Source of the DNA: DAOUBP01 sp964474695
Lineage (GTDB): Bacteria > Chloroflexota > Anaerolineae > CG2-30-64-16
Length of the DNA: 64,000 nt
Reading direction: 5' to 3'
Assembly: GCA_964474695.1 (NCBI GenBank)
Contig: CAYYTK010000003.1
Span: forward strand, 131,507 to 195,506
Shown: piece after piece, positions 9,072 to 16,508 of the stretch
Position numbering within the stretch: position 1 is the stretch's first letter
How the letters are laid out: every line of letters starts with the position of its first letter
Program-made: the position numbers and the translations under genes
Notes under the pieces: model-generated
What the model saw: only the letters and a program-made list of their open reading frames with translations
Databases searched by the model: none
Told to the model about the DNA's origin: nothing

Positions 9072-9135
9072 CCGATTCGCCGATTCGCCGATTCGCCGAT
9101 TCGCTGATTCGCTGATTCGTTGATTCGCTGATTCG
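9072..9135 (+). repeat. Tandem 8-bp repeat in the 5' leader
   Basis: Eight contiguous copies of CGATTCGC / TGATTCGC / TGATTCGT lie between the promoter and the ribosome-binding site of the LOG-family gene. A further CGATTCGCC sits just inside the coding region. Confidence 0.9.
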
Positions 9136-9152
9136 TTGTTGAGGACGCGCTC

Positions 9153-9716
9153 TTGACCGATTCGCCACGCACCGTCGCCGTTTTCGGCAGCTCTCGGCGT
9201 GAAGCCGACGGGCCGCTTTACCGCGAGGCCTATGAGCTGGGCGGGATACTGGCGCGCGCCGGCTATGCCGTGCTCAGCGGCGGCTACGGCGGCAGCATGG
9301 AGGCCGTGAGCCGCGGCGCCGCCGAGGCCGGGGGCCGCGTGATCGGCGTGACGTGTGCGATCTTCGATCCGCTGCCGCCGAATCGCTGGCTTACGGAAGA
9401 GGTGAAGACCCCCACGCTCATCGACCGCCTGGCCACGATGCTCGATCGCGCCGATGGCTTCGTGGTCGTGCGCGGTGGCATCGGCACCCTGTCCGAGCTG
9501 ACCTTGACGTGGAGCCTGCTGCAAACGCGCTCGCTGAGGGGCAAGCCGCTGGTGTTGTTGGGCGCCGACTGGCAGCCGGTTTTAGATGCTTTCCTGACCC
9601 ATACTGACCTGGGCGGCTCCATCGCTGCGCTGGCGCGCATCGTAACCTCCCCGGTCGACGTCCTCCCCGCCCTGGGGGCGCCCCCAACACCTCCTGGCCC
9701 TCCGCCCCTTGGCTGA
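9153..9716 (+). CDS. LOG-family (lysine decarboxylase-like, Rossmann) protein
   Basis: 187 residues, TTG start with GAGGA about 8 nt upstream. VAVFGSS at the N-terminus, LSGGYGGSMEAVSRGAAEAGG and the downstream GGIGTLSEL are the LOG/TIGR00725 signatures; family members are nucleotide-binding and some are cytokinin-riboside 5'-monophosphate phosphoribohydrolases. The usual PGG-x-GT-x-xE is RGGIGTLSE here, so the Pro is replaced but the Glu kept. The C-terminal tail (GAPPTPPGPPPLG) is low complexity. It is expressed from its own promoter through a leader holding an octamer array. The substrate is not known. Confidence 0.8.
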   Translation: MTDSPRTVAVFGSSRREADGPLYREAYELGGILARAGYAVLSGGYGGSMEAVSRGAAEAGGRVIGVTCAIFDPLPPNRWLTEEVKTPTLIDRLATMLDRADGFVVVRGGIGTLSELTLTWSLLQTRSLRGKPLVLLGADWQPVLDAFLTHTDLGGSIAALARIVTSPVDVLPALGAPPTPPGPPPLG

Positions 9717-9749
9717 GTGATGCGGGGGTGGGAGGGCAGCCAAATGGAA

Positions 9750-9798
9750 TACTACGTACTACGTACTACGTACTACGTACTGCGTACTGCATACTACA
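9750..9798 (+). repeat. Heptamer array, 7 copies, inverted relative to the next array
   Basis: Seven tandem copies of TACTACG / TACTGCG / TACTGCA / TACTACA. This is the reverse-complement form of the CGCAGTA/CGCAATA unit at 9829, from which it is separated by 30 unique bases. Confidence 0.9.
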
Positions 9799-9828
9799 TC
9801 GCATAATCATCTGAACAGCCAATACACA

Positions 9829-9968
9829 ACGCAGTACGCAATACGCAATACGCAGTACGCAATACGCAATACGCAGTACGCAGTACGCAACACGCAATAC
9901 GCAATACGCAATACGCAATACGCAATACGCAGTACGCAATACGCAATACGCAGTACGCAACACGCAAC
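9829..9968 (+). repeat. Heptamer array, 20 copies
   Basis: Exactly 140 bp = 20 copies of ACGCA(A/G)(T/C), immediately upstream of the proS ribosome-binding site. All three frames are open, which gives spurious YCVLRIA-type ORFs; it is not coding. The intergenic stretch 9717-10009 otherwise holds only the inverted array at 9750 and the proS leader. Confidence 0.95.
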
Positions 9969-10009
9969 GCATAACCTGACACCAGGTTTCATCTGATAGG
10001 AGTTCACTA

Positions 10010-11458
10010 ATGGCAGAAAAAGGCGTTACCCCGCGCGGTGAAGATTACTCGCGCTGGTACAGTGATGTTGTGCAGAAGGCCGAGCTGGCCGACTATTCGC
10101 CGGTCAGGGGCTGCATGGTGATCCGGCCCTACGGCTATACCCTGTGGGAGAATATTCAGGCTGCACTGGATCGACGATTCAAGGAAACAGGTCACGTTAA
10201 CGCATACTTTCCGTTGTTCATCCCGATGAGCTTTCTGCAAAAGGAAGCCGAACACGTGGAGGGTTTCGCGCCGGAGCTGGCTGTCGTGACGCATGGCGGC
10301 GGCAAGGAGTTGGACGAGCCGCTCGTCGTCCGGCCCACGTCCGAGACGATCATCGGCTATATGTACAGCCAGTGGGTGCGCTCCTATCGGGATTTGCCGC
10401 TGCTGATCAACCAATGGGCCAATGTTGTGCGGTGGGAGATGCGCACCCGGCTCTTCTTGCGCACCACGGAGTTCCTCTGGCAGGAAGGGCACACCGCCCA
10501 TGCCACGGAAGCGGAGGCGCAGGAGGAAACGCTGCGCATGCTGGGCGTCTATGCTGACTTCGCGATCAACGAGGCTGCTATCCCGGTCATTCAGGGCAAG
10601 AAGAGCGATCGCGAGAAGTTTGCCGGCGCAGTGGCCAGCTACACCATCGAGGCGATGATGGGCAATGGTTGGGCGCTGCAATCGGGCACCAGCCACTTCC
10701 TGGGCCAGAACTTCGCCAGGGCATTCGATATCAAATTCCTGAATCAGAACAACGAGATGGACCTTGCCTGGACCACGAGTTGGGGCCTCAGCACCCGCAT
10801 GGTGGGCGCGATCATCATGGCGCATGGCGACGACCAGGGGCTGATGCTGCCCCCGCGCCTGGCGCCGACCCAGGCCGTGGTGGTGCCGATCTGGCGGAAA
10901 GATGCTGAGCGGGCGGGTGTGCTCGGGCAGGCCGAGCGTGTGGTTGCAGCCTTGAAAGCCGCTGGCGTCCGGGTCAAACTGGATGCCCGCGAGGAGCTGA
11001 ATGCGGGCTACAAGTTCAACGATTGGGAGATGCGCGGGGTGCCGCTGCGCATCGAGATCGGACCGCGCGACGTGGAGCAGAACGCGGTGGTCTTTGCGCG
11101 CCGCGATATCCCCGGTAAGGAAGGCAAGACGTTTGGCGTCCCGGTCGAAGGGGTCGCTGCTGCTGCGCGCGAGATGCTGGATACCGTGCAGGCCGGCATG
11201 TTGCAGCGCGCTACCGAGTATCGCGATGCCAACACCCGGACGGTGAAAGACTATGATGAATTCAAGCAGGTGCTGGAGGGGCAGGGCGGCTTCATCCGCG
11301 TGCACTGGGCCGGCGCCGGCGAGGACGAAGACCGCATCAAGGAAGAGACCAAGGCCACGGTGCGCTGCTTGCCGTTCGACGCGCCGGAAGGTGAGGGGGT
11401 CTGCTTCTACACCGGCAAACGCACCAATCGAGTGGCGATCTTCGCGCGCGCGTATTGA
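10010..11458 (+). CDS. proS: Prolyl-tRNA synthetase, short eukaryote/archaeal type (ProS type 3)
   Basis: 482 residues, ATG with AGGAG 8 nt upstream. It charges tRNA-Pro with proline in the cytoplasm. Class II motif 1 region PYGYTLWENIQ; TSETIIGYMYSQWVRSYRDLP; motif 2 VRWEMRTRLFLRTTEFLWQEGHTAHAT; motif 3 GLSTRMVGAIIMAHGDDQGLMLPP with the ATP-binding Arg. The anticodon domain follows (VVVPIWRK...), and the C-terminus ends in the typical Tyr (AIFARAY). There is no INS editing domain, as expected for this type. The length matches the family. It is preceded by a long heptamer array and followed by a strong hairpin. Confidence 0.97.
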   Translation: MAEKGVTPRGEDYSRWYSDVVQKAELADYSPVRGCMVIRPYGYTLWENIQAALDRRFKETGHVNAYFPLFIPMSFLQKEAEHVEGFAPELAVVTHGGGKELDEPLVVRPTSETIIGYMYSQWVRSYRDLPLLINQWANVVRWEMRTRLFLRTTEFLWQEGHTAHATEAEAQEETLRMLGVYADFAINEAAIPVIQGKKSDREKFAGAVASYTIEAMMGNGWALQSGTSHFLGQNFARAFDIKFLNQNNEMDLAWTTSWGLSTRMVGAIIMAHGDDQGLMLPPRLAPTQAVVVPIWRKDAERAGVLGQAERVVAALKAAGVRVKLDAREELNAGYKFNDWEMRGVPLRIEIGPRDVEQNAVVFARRDIPGKEGKTFGVPVEGVAAAAREMLDTVQAGMLQRATEYRDANTRTVKDYDEFKQVLEGQGGFIRVHWAGAGEDEDRIKEETKATVRCLPFDAPEGEGVCFYTGKRTNRVAIFARAY

Positions 11459-11460
11459 GT

Positions 11461-11493
11461 AGAGTTGGCAACCGTCGCACGGTTGCCAACTCT
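11461..11493. terminator. Perfect 15-bp hairpin after proS
   Basis: AGAGTTGGCAACCGT / ACGGTTGCCAACTCT with loop CGC begins 2 nt after the proS stop. There is no T-tract; it may terminate or stabilise the proS message, or be another dispersed palindrome. Confidence 0.6.
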
Positions 11494-11511
11494 GGCTTGA
11501 TGGAGGGTGGC

Positions 11512-11682
11512 ATGGCGAAGCTCACACCTTACATCGTCGATGTGTTGCTGGTCATCTTGTTTGCCTTGCTGCCGGGGATACGGGGATATGAGAACTGGGC
11601 CTGGCATGAGTATATGCTGGTCGCTTTCATTCTTGCATATATCCTTTATCTGCGACATAAGCCGAGGCAAAAGAAGGACTAG
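11512..11682 (+). CDS. Small two-helix membrane protein
   Basis: 56 residues starting at ATG 11512, with GGAGGG 7 nt upstream. Residues 6-24 (PYIVDVLLVILFALLPGIR) and 34-46 (EYMLVAFILAYIL) are hydrophobic helices, ending in a basic tail (RHKPRQKKD) that suggests a cytoplasmic C-terminus. No family is recognised. It ends 8 nt before the reductase gene, so the two are probably co-transcribed. Confidence 0.6.
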   Translation: MAKLTPYIVDVLLVILFALLPGIRGYENWAWHEYMLVAFILAYILYLRHKPRQKKD

Positions 11683-11690
11683 GGATATCG

Positions 11691-12785
11691 ATGCGGGTCT
11701 TGATCATCGGTGCGGGAGCAGTGGGCTCTTTCATCGGCGCACGGTCGGCGCTGGCCGGGCACGATGTCACGCTCATCGGCCGCAGGGCGCTGGCGGAAGC
11801 GGTGCAGGCCGGTGGGCTGACGCTGATTGAGCCGGACGGCGCGCGGACGACGGCAAACGTTCGCGCCGTGGACAGTATCGCGGCCGCGTTTGGCATGGTC
11901 GAAAACAAACCGCTTGAAAACAAACCTGGTTTCTCTGTGAAACCAGGTTTGTTTTCGAGCTACGATCTCGCCTTGATCACCGTCAAAGCCTACGACACGG
12001 CCCAGGTCATCATCGAGCTTGCTGCAGCCACGGCGGCCCCGCCGCCGCTGTTGACCCTCCAAAACGGCATCGGAAACGAAGAAGCGTTGGCTGAAGCGTT
12101 CAGCGCGGACCGGATCGTGTCGGGCGCCATCGATACCCCCGTCTCTGTGCCCGCGCCGGGCCAGGTGCGGGTGCACCGGCCGCGCTTCAGGGCCGGGCTG
12201 GCCCCCGTTGGCCGCGACGCACCGGTCACTCGGGCCGCGGCGCTCCTGCGCGATGCCGGCATCCGCACCGACCTCTACGCGGACTATCGCCAGCTCAAAT
12301 GGTCCAAACTGTTGATGAATTTGTTGGCCAACGCCTCGTGCGCCATCCTCGACTGGACCCCGGCGCAGGTGATGGCCGATCCGGCCGCTGCGCGGTTGGA
12401 GGCGCGTGCCTGGCAGGAGGCGCTGGCCGTGATGGCCGCGCAGCAGATCCGTCCCGCCTCCCTGGCCGGCTACCCCCTGCCCCTGCTGGCTCCGCTGGCG
12501 CGGCGGCTGCCGCCGGCCTGGCTGGCTGCCGGCCTGCGCCGCACGGTCTCTGGCGGTCGCGGCAGCAAGATGCCCTCCTGCCATCTCGCCCTCGCCGGCG
12601 GCAAGCCCTCCGAGGTGGGCTGGCTGAACGGCGCGGTGGCGGCGCGCGCCGCGTCGGTGGCTGTCTCCGCCCCGGTCAACCGCACGCTGACCGATGTGCT
12701 GACCCGGCTGACCGACGGCCGCGAGGCGCGAGAAACGTGGCGGGGACAATCCGCGCGACTGGCTGAACTGACACGGCAAGGTTGA
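11691..12785 (+). CDS. Ketopantoate reductase family protein (ApbA/PanE-like)
   Basis: 364 residues. The N-terminal MRVLIIGAGAVGSFIGA is the NADPH-binding GxGxxG Rossmann motif; LALITVKAYDT, LTLQNGIGNEE and KWSKLLMNLLANA (catalytic Lys region) follow in family order. PanE reduces 2-dehydropantoate to pantoate for CoA synthesis, but this paralogue family is broad, so the substrate is uncertain. Between the Rossmann strands an in-frame segment, about residues 73-88 (NKPLENKPGFSVKPGLFSS), is encoded by a perfect 18-bp palindromic repeat not expected in the family. The protein stays open across it. It lies 8 nt after the small membrane protein. Confidence 0.85.
   Translation: MRVLIIGAGAVGSFIGARSALAGHDVTLIGRRALAEAVQAGGLTLIEPDGARTTANVRAVDSIAAAFGMVENKPLENKPGFSVKPGLFSSYDLALITVKAYDTAQVIIELAAATAAPPPLLTLQNGIGNEEALAEAFSADRIVSGAIDTPVSVPAPGQVRVHRPRFRAGLAPVGRDAPVTRAAALLRDAGIRTDLYADYRQLKWSKLLMNLLANASCAILDWTPAQVMADPAAARLEARAWQEALAVMAAQQIRPASLAGYPLPLLAPLARRLPPAWLAAGLRRTVSGGRGSKMPSCHLALAGGKPSEVGWLNGAVAARAASVAVSAPVNRTLTDVLTRLTDGREARETWRGQSARLAELTRQG
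11916..11956. repeat. Palindromic repeat inserted in frame in the reductase gene
   Basis: Two 18-nt arms, GAAAACAAACCTGGTTTC and its exact complement, separated by TCTGT. The core AAACCTGGTTT recurs at 39287-39319 and 55403-55447 in intergenic DNA. Confidence 0.9.
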
Positions 12786-12802
12786 CCGTGAGGGAGAATG
12801 CA

Positions 12803-14881
12803 ATGCGTAAGCTTCTAATGGTTCTTGTTTTGCTGGGCCTCTGTGCCACGGCGTTGATCGGCTGTGGCGGCAAACCCACGGCCATGCCCGTTCCCACCGA
12901 AACGCCGGTGGTTGCGCCGAACGCCACTGAGGCGCTGGCGCCAACCGCGACGCCGACCTCCGAGCCGGCGAAGCTCAAAGAGGCGCCGGATTTGGCCGCG
13001 CAGGTCAAAGCGGGCAGTCTGCCTGCTGTGGAAAACCGCTTGCCCGAGAAGCCGCTGGCTACCGCCCCCATCGATGAGATCGGCAAATACGGCGGCACGC
13101 TGTTTACCGCGAGTGGCGATGCCGAGGTCGGCAACGTCCAGGCGTACTTCGCGACCGATGCGCCGATCAAATGGAAGGCTGACTTGACCGGCTATGAGCC
13201 GGCGTTGGTCGAGAGTTACGAATGGTCGGCCGACGGCAGGACCTTCACCATGCACCTGCGCAAAGGCCTGCGGTGGTCCGACGGCCAGCCCTACACTTCG
13301 GCCGACTGGAAGTTCATGTGGGAAGACCTGATGAACGCGCCCGACCAAACGATCTACAGCGTTCCCGCTTATTTGCGCAACAAAGACGGCACGCCCATCA
13401 TGATGGAGTTCCCCGATGACGATACCGTCGTTTGGAAGGCGGCTGACAGGCCGCTGTGGATCGACCCGTACTACATGGCGCAGGGCTACGGGGCATTCGC
13501 CAGGAACATGATGAAGCCGGCGCATTACCTGAAGCGGTTCCATCCCAAGTACACCTCTACCGCCACGTGGGACGATCTCGCCGAGGCCGATCGGTGGTGG
13601 CAGACGCCGGGCTATCCCTGCCTCTTCGCCTGGTGCAGCACTGCGGTCTCCTCCGACGCGACCCGCTACACCTTTGGCCGCAACCCCTACTACTGGCGGG
13701 TGGATCCCGACGGCCAGCAATTACCATACATCGATGCCATCGAGGTCGAGATCATCGCGGACGCGCAGGCCCGCCTCGCAAACTGCGTGCAGGGCAAGTA
13801 TGACACCGCCTTTCGCATTTGCGGCGGCCCGGGCGACGTCCCGGCGCTGCTTGAAAACGCCTCCAAAGGCGGCTATCGTCTGCTTAAGGGCTGGACCGAC
13901 GGCGCCGGCGCGTGGCCGGGCTACATGGTGAACCAATACTATGTGGAGGGGGGCGAGAATTACGCCGATGACACGCCCGAGCACGCCAGCGAGATCAGAG
14001 ACCTGCTGCGCGACAAGCGCTTTCGCCAGGCGCTCTCCTTGGGCATCGATCGCGAGGCCGTGATTGACGCGGTCTGGGGCGGCAGAGGCAGCGCCAAGCA
14101 GGCGACCTTGAGCCCGCAGTCCCCGCATTTCGCCACGCCCCAGGGCCAGTCGCTCTATCAGGTCTGGTCGCGCAACCAGGTGCAGTTCAGCGCCGCGGCG
14201 GCCAACGTGCTGCTCGATGCGGTCGGCATGAAGAAGGGGGCGGACGGCTTCCGCATGCTGCCCAGCGGCAAGCCCCTTGTCCTGACGATCGACGTTTCGG
14301 GCGCGGGCGCTGCCGACAAGGTGCAAATCGACAGTGCGGCTGAAGTCAAGGTGCAGTGGGAAACCAACCTGGGCATCGCAGTCGAGGTCAAGGAGATCGC
14401 GGATCAAGCGATCGCCGATACGCGTGAGTCCGAGGGCTACGCCATGCTGAAAAGCGTGCACGCTGCCGGGCTTGACGCTTGGGCCGACCCGGGTTGGCTG
14501 TTCCCCGTCACGAACCGTTACTGGTTTCCGCTGGAAGCTCGCTACTGGGCTAGGGGCAAGGACGCCTGCGTGGCGGACCCTGCGGCCCCCTATAGCTGCG
14601 GCGTGAAGCCCGCGGCGGGCAGCCCGGCCGAGAGGCTGCAACTGCTGTATGAGAGGGGTTTGCTCGAAGGGGATCTTGCGAAGCGGGATGCGATTGTCCG
14701 TGAAGCCATTCAGATCCATGTCGACGATGGGCCCTTCATCATCGGGATTGCCGGCGACCAGGAGATGCCGGTCGTGGTCAAAGACACCATGCGCAACGTG
14801 CTGGACTATGGCATCGTCGGGCCGTTGGCCCCGGTGACGCCGGGCAACCAGGTGGCGGCTCAATGGTGGATCGCCAAGTAA
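12803..14881 (+). CDS. ABC transporter solute-binding lipoprotein, family 5 (oligopeptide/dipeptide type)
   Basis: 692 residues. ATG 12803 is preceded by GAGGGAG and gives a lipoprotein signal ending LIGC (the lipidated Cys is about residue 22), then a Pro/Thr-rich linker. YEPALVESYEWSADGRTFTMHLRKGLRWSDGQPYTSADWKF is the SBP_bac_5 signature; RFRQALSLGIDREAVID is the second conserved block. It captures a substrate outside the membrane. Some members bind oligosaccharides rather than peptides, which would suit the neighbouring sugar genes, but this is inference. No matching DppB/C permeases are adjacent. It starts 17 nt after the reductase stop. Confidence 0.9.
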   Translation: MRKLLMVLVLLGLCATALIGCGGKPTAMPVPTETPVVAPNATEALAPTATPTSEPAKLKEAPDLAAQVKAGSLPAVENRLPEKPLATAPIDEIGKYGGTLFTASGDAEVGNVQAYFATDAPIKWKADLTGYEPALVESYEWSADGRTFTMHLRKGLRWSDGQPYTSADWKFMWEDLMNAPDQTIYSVPAYLRNKDGTPIMMEFPDDDTVVWKAADRPLWIDPYYMAQGYGAFARNMMKPAHYLKRFHPKYTSTATWDDLAEADRWWQTPGYPCLFAWCSTAVSSDATRYTFGRNPYYWRVDPDGQQLPYIDAIEVEIIADAQARLANCVQGKYDTAFRICGGPGDVPALLENASKGGYRLLKGWTDGAGAWPGYMVNQYYVEGGENYADDTPEHASEIRDLLRDKRFRQALSLGIDREAVIDAVWGGRGSAKQATLSPQSPHFATPQGQSLYQVWSRNQVQFSAAAANVLLDAVGMKKGADGFRMLPSGKPLVLTIDVSGAGAADKVQIDSAAEVKVQWETNLGIAVEVKEIADQAIADTRESEGYAMLKSVHAAGLDAWADPGWLFPVTNRYWFPLEARYWARGKDACVADPAAPYSCGVKPAAGSPAERLQLLYERGLLEGDLAKRDAIVREAIQIHVDDGPFIIGIAGDQEMPVVVKDTMRNVLDYGIVGPLAPVTPGNQVAAQWWIAK

Positions 14882-14894
14882 GTCTCCACACCGT

Positions 14895-14923
14895 TTGACA
14901 AAAGGGATCGGATCATATAGACT
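14895..14923 (+). promoter_or_regulatory. Probable promoter of the maltodextrin transport operon
   Basis: A perfect TTGACA (14895-14900), 17-nt spacer, then TAGACT (14918-14923). It gives a leader of about 170 nt before the solute-binding gene at 15102. Confidence 0.6.
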
Positions 14924-15030
14924 ATGTTACGTTACCTGTTGGCGATTGATTCGTTCTGGTTTATGGCCGGATCTGGATACAAGGTTGTATTGCCACGCTC
15001 AAGTCCAATGAAAGGAGGTGATGCCCCTTA

Positions 15031-15099
15031 TTGCGACTCACTGCCTGGCTATTTCGCGTTTACCATCCGTTTCACAATCTAACACTGGAGGAAAGATAG
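15031..15099 (+). CDS. Possible 22-codon leader peptide
   Basis: An anti-Shine-Dalgarno-perfect AAAGGAGGTGAT (15011-15022) is followed by TTG 15031, which opens a 22-codon ORF (RLTAWLFRVYHPFHN...) ending in TAG 2 nt before the binding-protein ATG. Its end overlaps the GGAGG that serves the next gene. It may act as a translational leader. The spacing (12 nt) is long and the start is TTG, so this is speculative. Confidence 0.25.
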   Translation: MRLTAWLFRVYHPFHNLTLEER

Positions 15100-15101
15100 A
15101 A

Positions 15102-16409
15102 ATGCGTAAGTTACATGTGTTGTTTGCGTTGCTCGTCGTGCTCAGCATGGTGCTGACGAGCTGTGGTGCGAAGGCCACGCCCGCGCCCGAGCCCACCGCG
15201 GTCCCGGCAGCCCCGGTGGCCGAACCGACCAAGGCGCCCGAGCCTACCGCTGTCCCCCCGACGGCTGTGCCTGAGGTCAAGGCCGTCAAGATCACCGTCT
15301 GGCATCAGTGGGACGGCAAGTACCTCGATGCCATCACCGCGGCCTTCAAGGATTACGAAGCCGCGCATCCCGGCGTCACCATCGACCTGAGCAAACCGGA
15401 TGATGTCTCAAACGCTCTGAAGGTCGCGATCCCGGCCGGCGAAGGCCCTGACATCATCGGCTGGGCCAATGACAACATCGGCACCCTCGCCCTGCAGGGC
15501 AACATCGTCGCGCTGAACGACCTTGGGGTGGATGAAGCGTTCCTGAACAGCACCTACGAACCGGCCGCGGTCAAGGGCGTGGTGTGGCAGGGCAAGATTT
15601 GGGCGCTGCCCGAGTCCCAGGAAGGCATCGCGCTGATCTACAACAAGGCCGTGCTGACCGACAAGTATATGCCCAAGGACCTGGATGACCTGCTGGTCAA
15701 GGCCGGTGAGTTCCAGAAGGACAACCCCGACAAGGTGTTGGTCTGCAACCAGGGCTTCGGCGGCTCCGATGCCTACCATGTGGCGCCGATCTACTTCGGC
15801 TCCGGCGTGCCCGAGTACGTGGATGACACCGGCAAGGTCTACATGAATACCCCCGAGGCGCTGAAGGCTGCGCAGTGGCTGGCCGATTTCAGCAAGGTTT
15901 CGCTGAAGGAAAACAGCTATGACATCTGCAAGGCCGCGCTGAAGGAAGGCAAGATCGCTGCCTGGTGGACCGGCCCGTGGGCCGTCGCCGGCATCGAAGA
16001 AGACATGATTGACTACGGCATCCTGACCGTCGGCAAGCCGTTCGTCGGCATCAAGACCCTGATGATCAGCAAGAACGCTGTGGATCGCGGGAATGCCGAG
16101 GTCGCGCTGGATATTATGAAGTACTTCACCAACGCTGAGGTGTCCAAGAAGCTGGCCTTGACCAACAAGACCATCCCGGCCAACAGCGCTGCGTTGAAGG
16201 ATGCGGAAGTGCAGAAGCTCGGCACCATCGCCGGCTTTGGCGCCGCCCTGAACGTTGGCGTGCCCATGGCCAACACCCCCTACGCGGGCGCGCAGTGGGG
16301 CCCGGTGGGCGATGCCAGCGTCGCAGTTTGGACCGGCGCCCAAACGCCGGCTGACGCCATGGCCGCCGCTCAGGCCGCCATCGAAGCCAAAGTCAAGGAA
16401 ATGCAGTAA
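15102..16409 (+). CDS. Sugar ABC transporter solute-binding lipoprotein, family 1 (MalE-like)
   Basis: 435 residues. ATG 15102 has GGAGG 10 nt upstream and gives a lipoprotein signal with LTSC, then a Pro/Ala-rich tether. VKITVWHQWDGKYLDAITAAFKDYEAAHPGV is the SBP_bac_1 opening; VVWQGKIWALPESQEGIALIYNK and WWTGPWAVAGI are typical of maltose/maltodextrin-binding proteins. It delivers maltodextrins to the permeases encoded directly downstream. A strong hairpin follows it, as is common where binding protein is needed in excess over permease. Confidence 0.92.
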   Translation: MRKLHVLFALLVVLSMVLTSCGAKATPAPEPTAVPAAPVAEPTKAPEPTAVPPTAVPEVKAVKITVWHQWDGKYLDAITAAFKDYEAAHPGVTIDLSKPDDVSNALKVAIPAGEGPDIIGWANDNIGTLALQGNIVALNDLGVDEAFLNSTYEPAAVKGVVWQGKIWALPESQEGIALIYNKAVLTDKYMPKDLDDLLVKAGEFQKDNPDKVLVCNQGFGGSDAYHVAPIYFGSGVPEYVDDTGKVYMNTPEALKAAQWLADFSKVSLKENSYDICKAALKEGKIAAWWTGPWAVAGIEEDMIDYGILTVGKPFVGIKTLMISKNAVDRGNAEVALDIMKYFTNAEVSKKLALTNKTIPANSAALKDAEVQKLGTIAGFGAALNVGVPMANTPYAGAQWGPVGDASVAVWTGAQTPADAMAAAQAAIEAKVKEMQ

Positions 16410-16422
16410 TCGCTCCTGAACG

Positions 16423-16458
16423 AGAGACGGGGAGAGAAAAGCTCCCCGTCTCTTGTTT
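16423..16458 (+). terminator. Hairpin between binding-protein and permease genes
   Basis: A perfect 12-bp stem AGAGACGGGGAG / CTCCCCGTCTCT with loop AGAAAAG is followed by TGTTTG. It probably acts as a partial terminator or 3' stabiliser, lowering permease relative to binding-protein expression. Confidence 0.75.
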
Positions 16459-16508
16459 GTACCACCTGAATCAACCGCCACGGATGGCCACAGAGAGGAG
16501 GACACACT

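Noticed and set aside
9829..9968. CRISPR-like array upstream of proS
   Set aside because: The units are contiguous 7-mers without spacers, so this is a simple tandem repeat. The YCVLRIA-like open frames there are artefacts.
15018..15101. Upstream start (GTG 15018) for the MalE-like protein
   Set aside because: It would put 28 residues before the lipoprotein signal; ATG 15102 has its own GGAGG and gives a proper lipobox.
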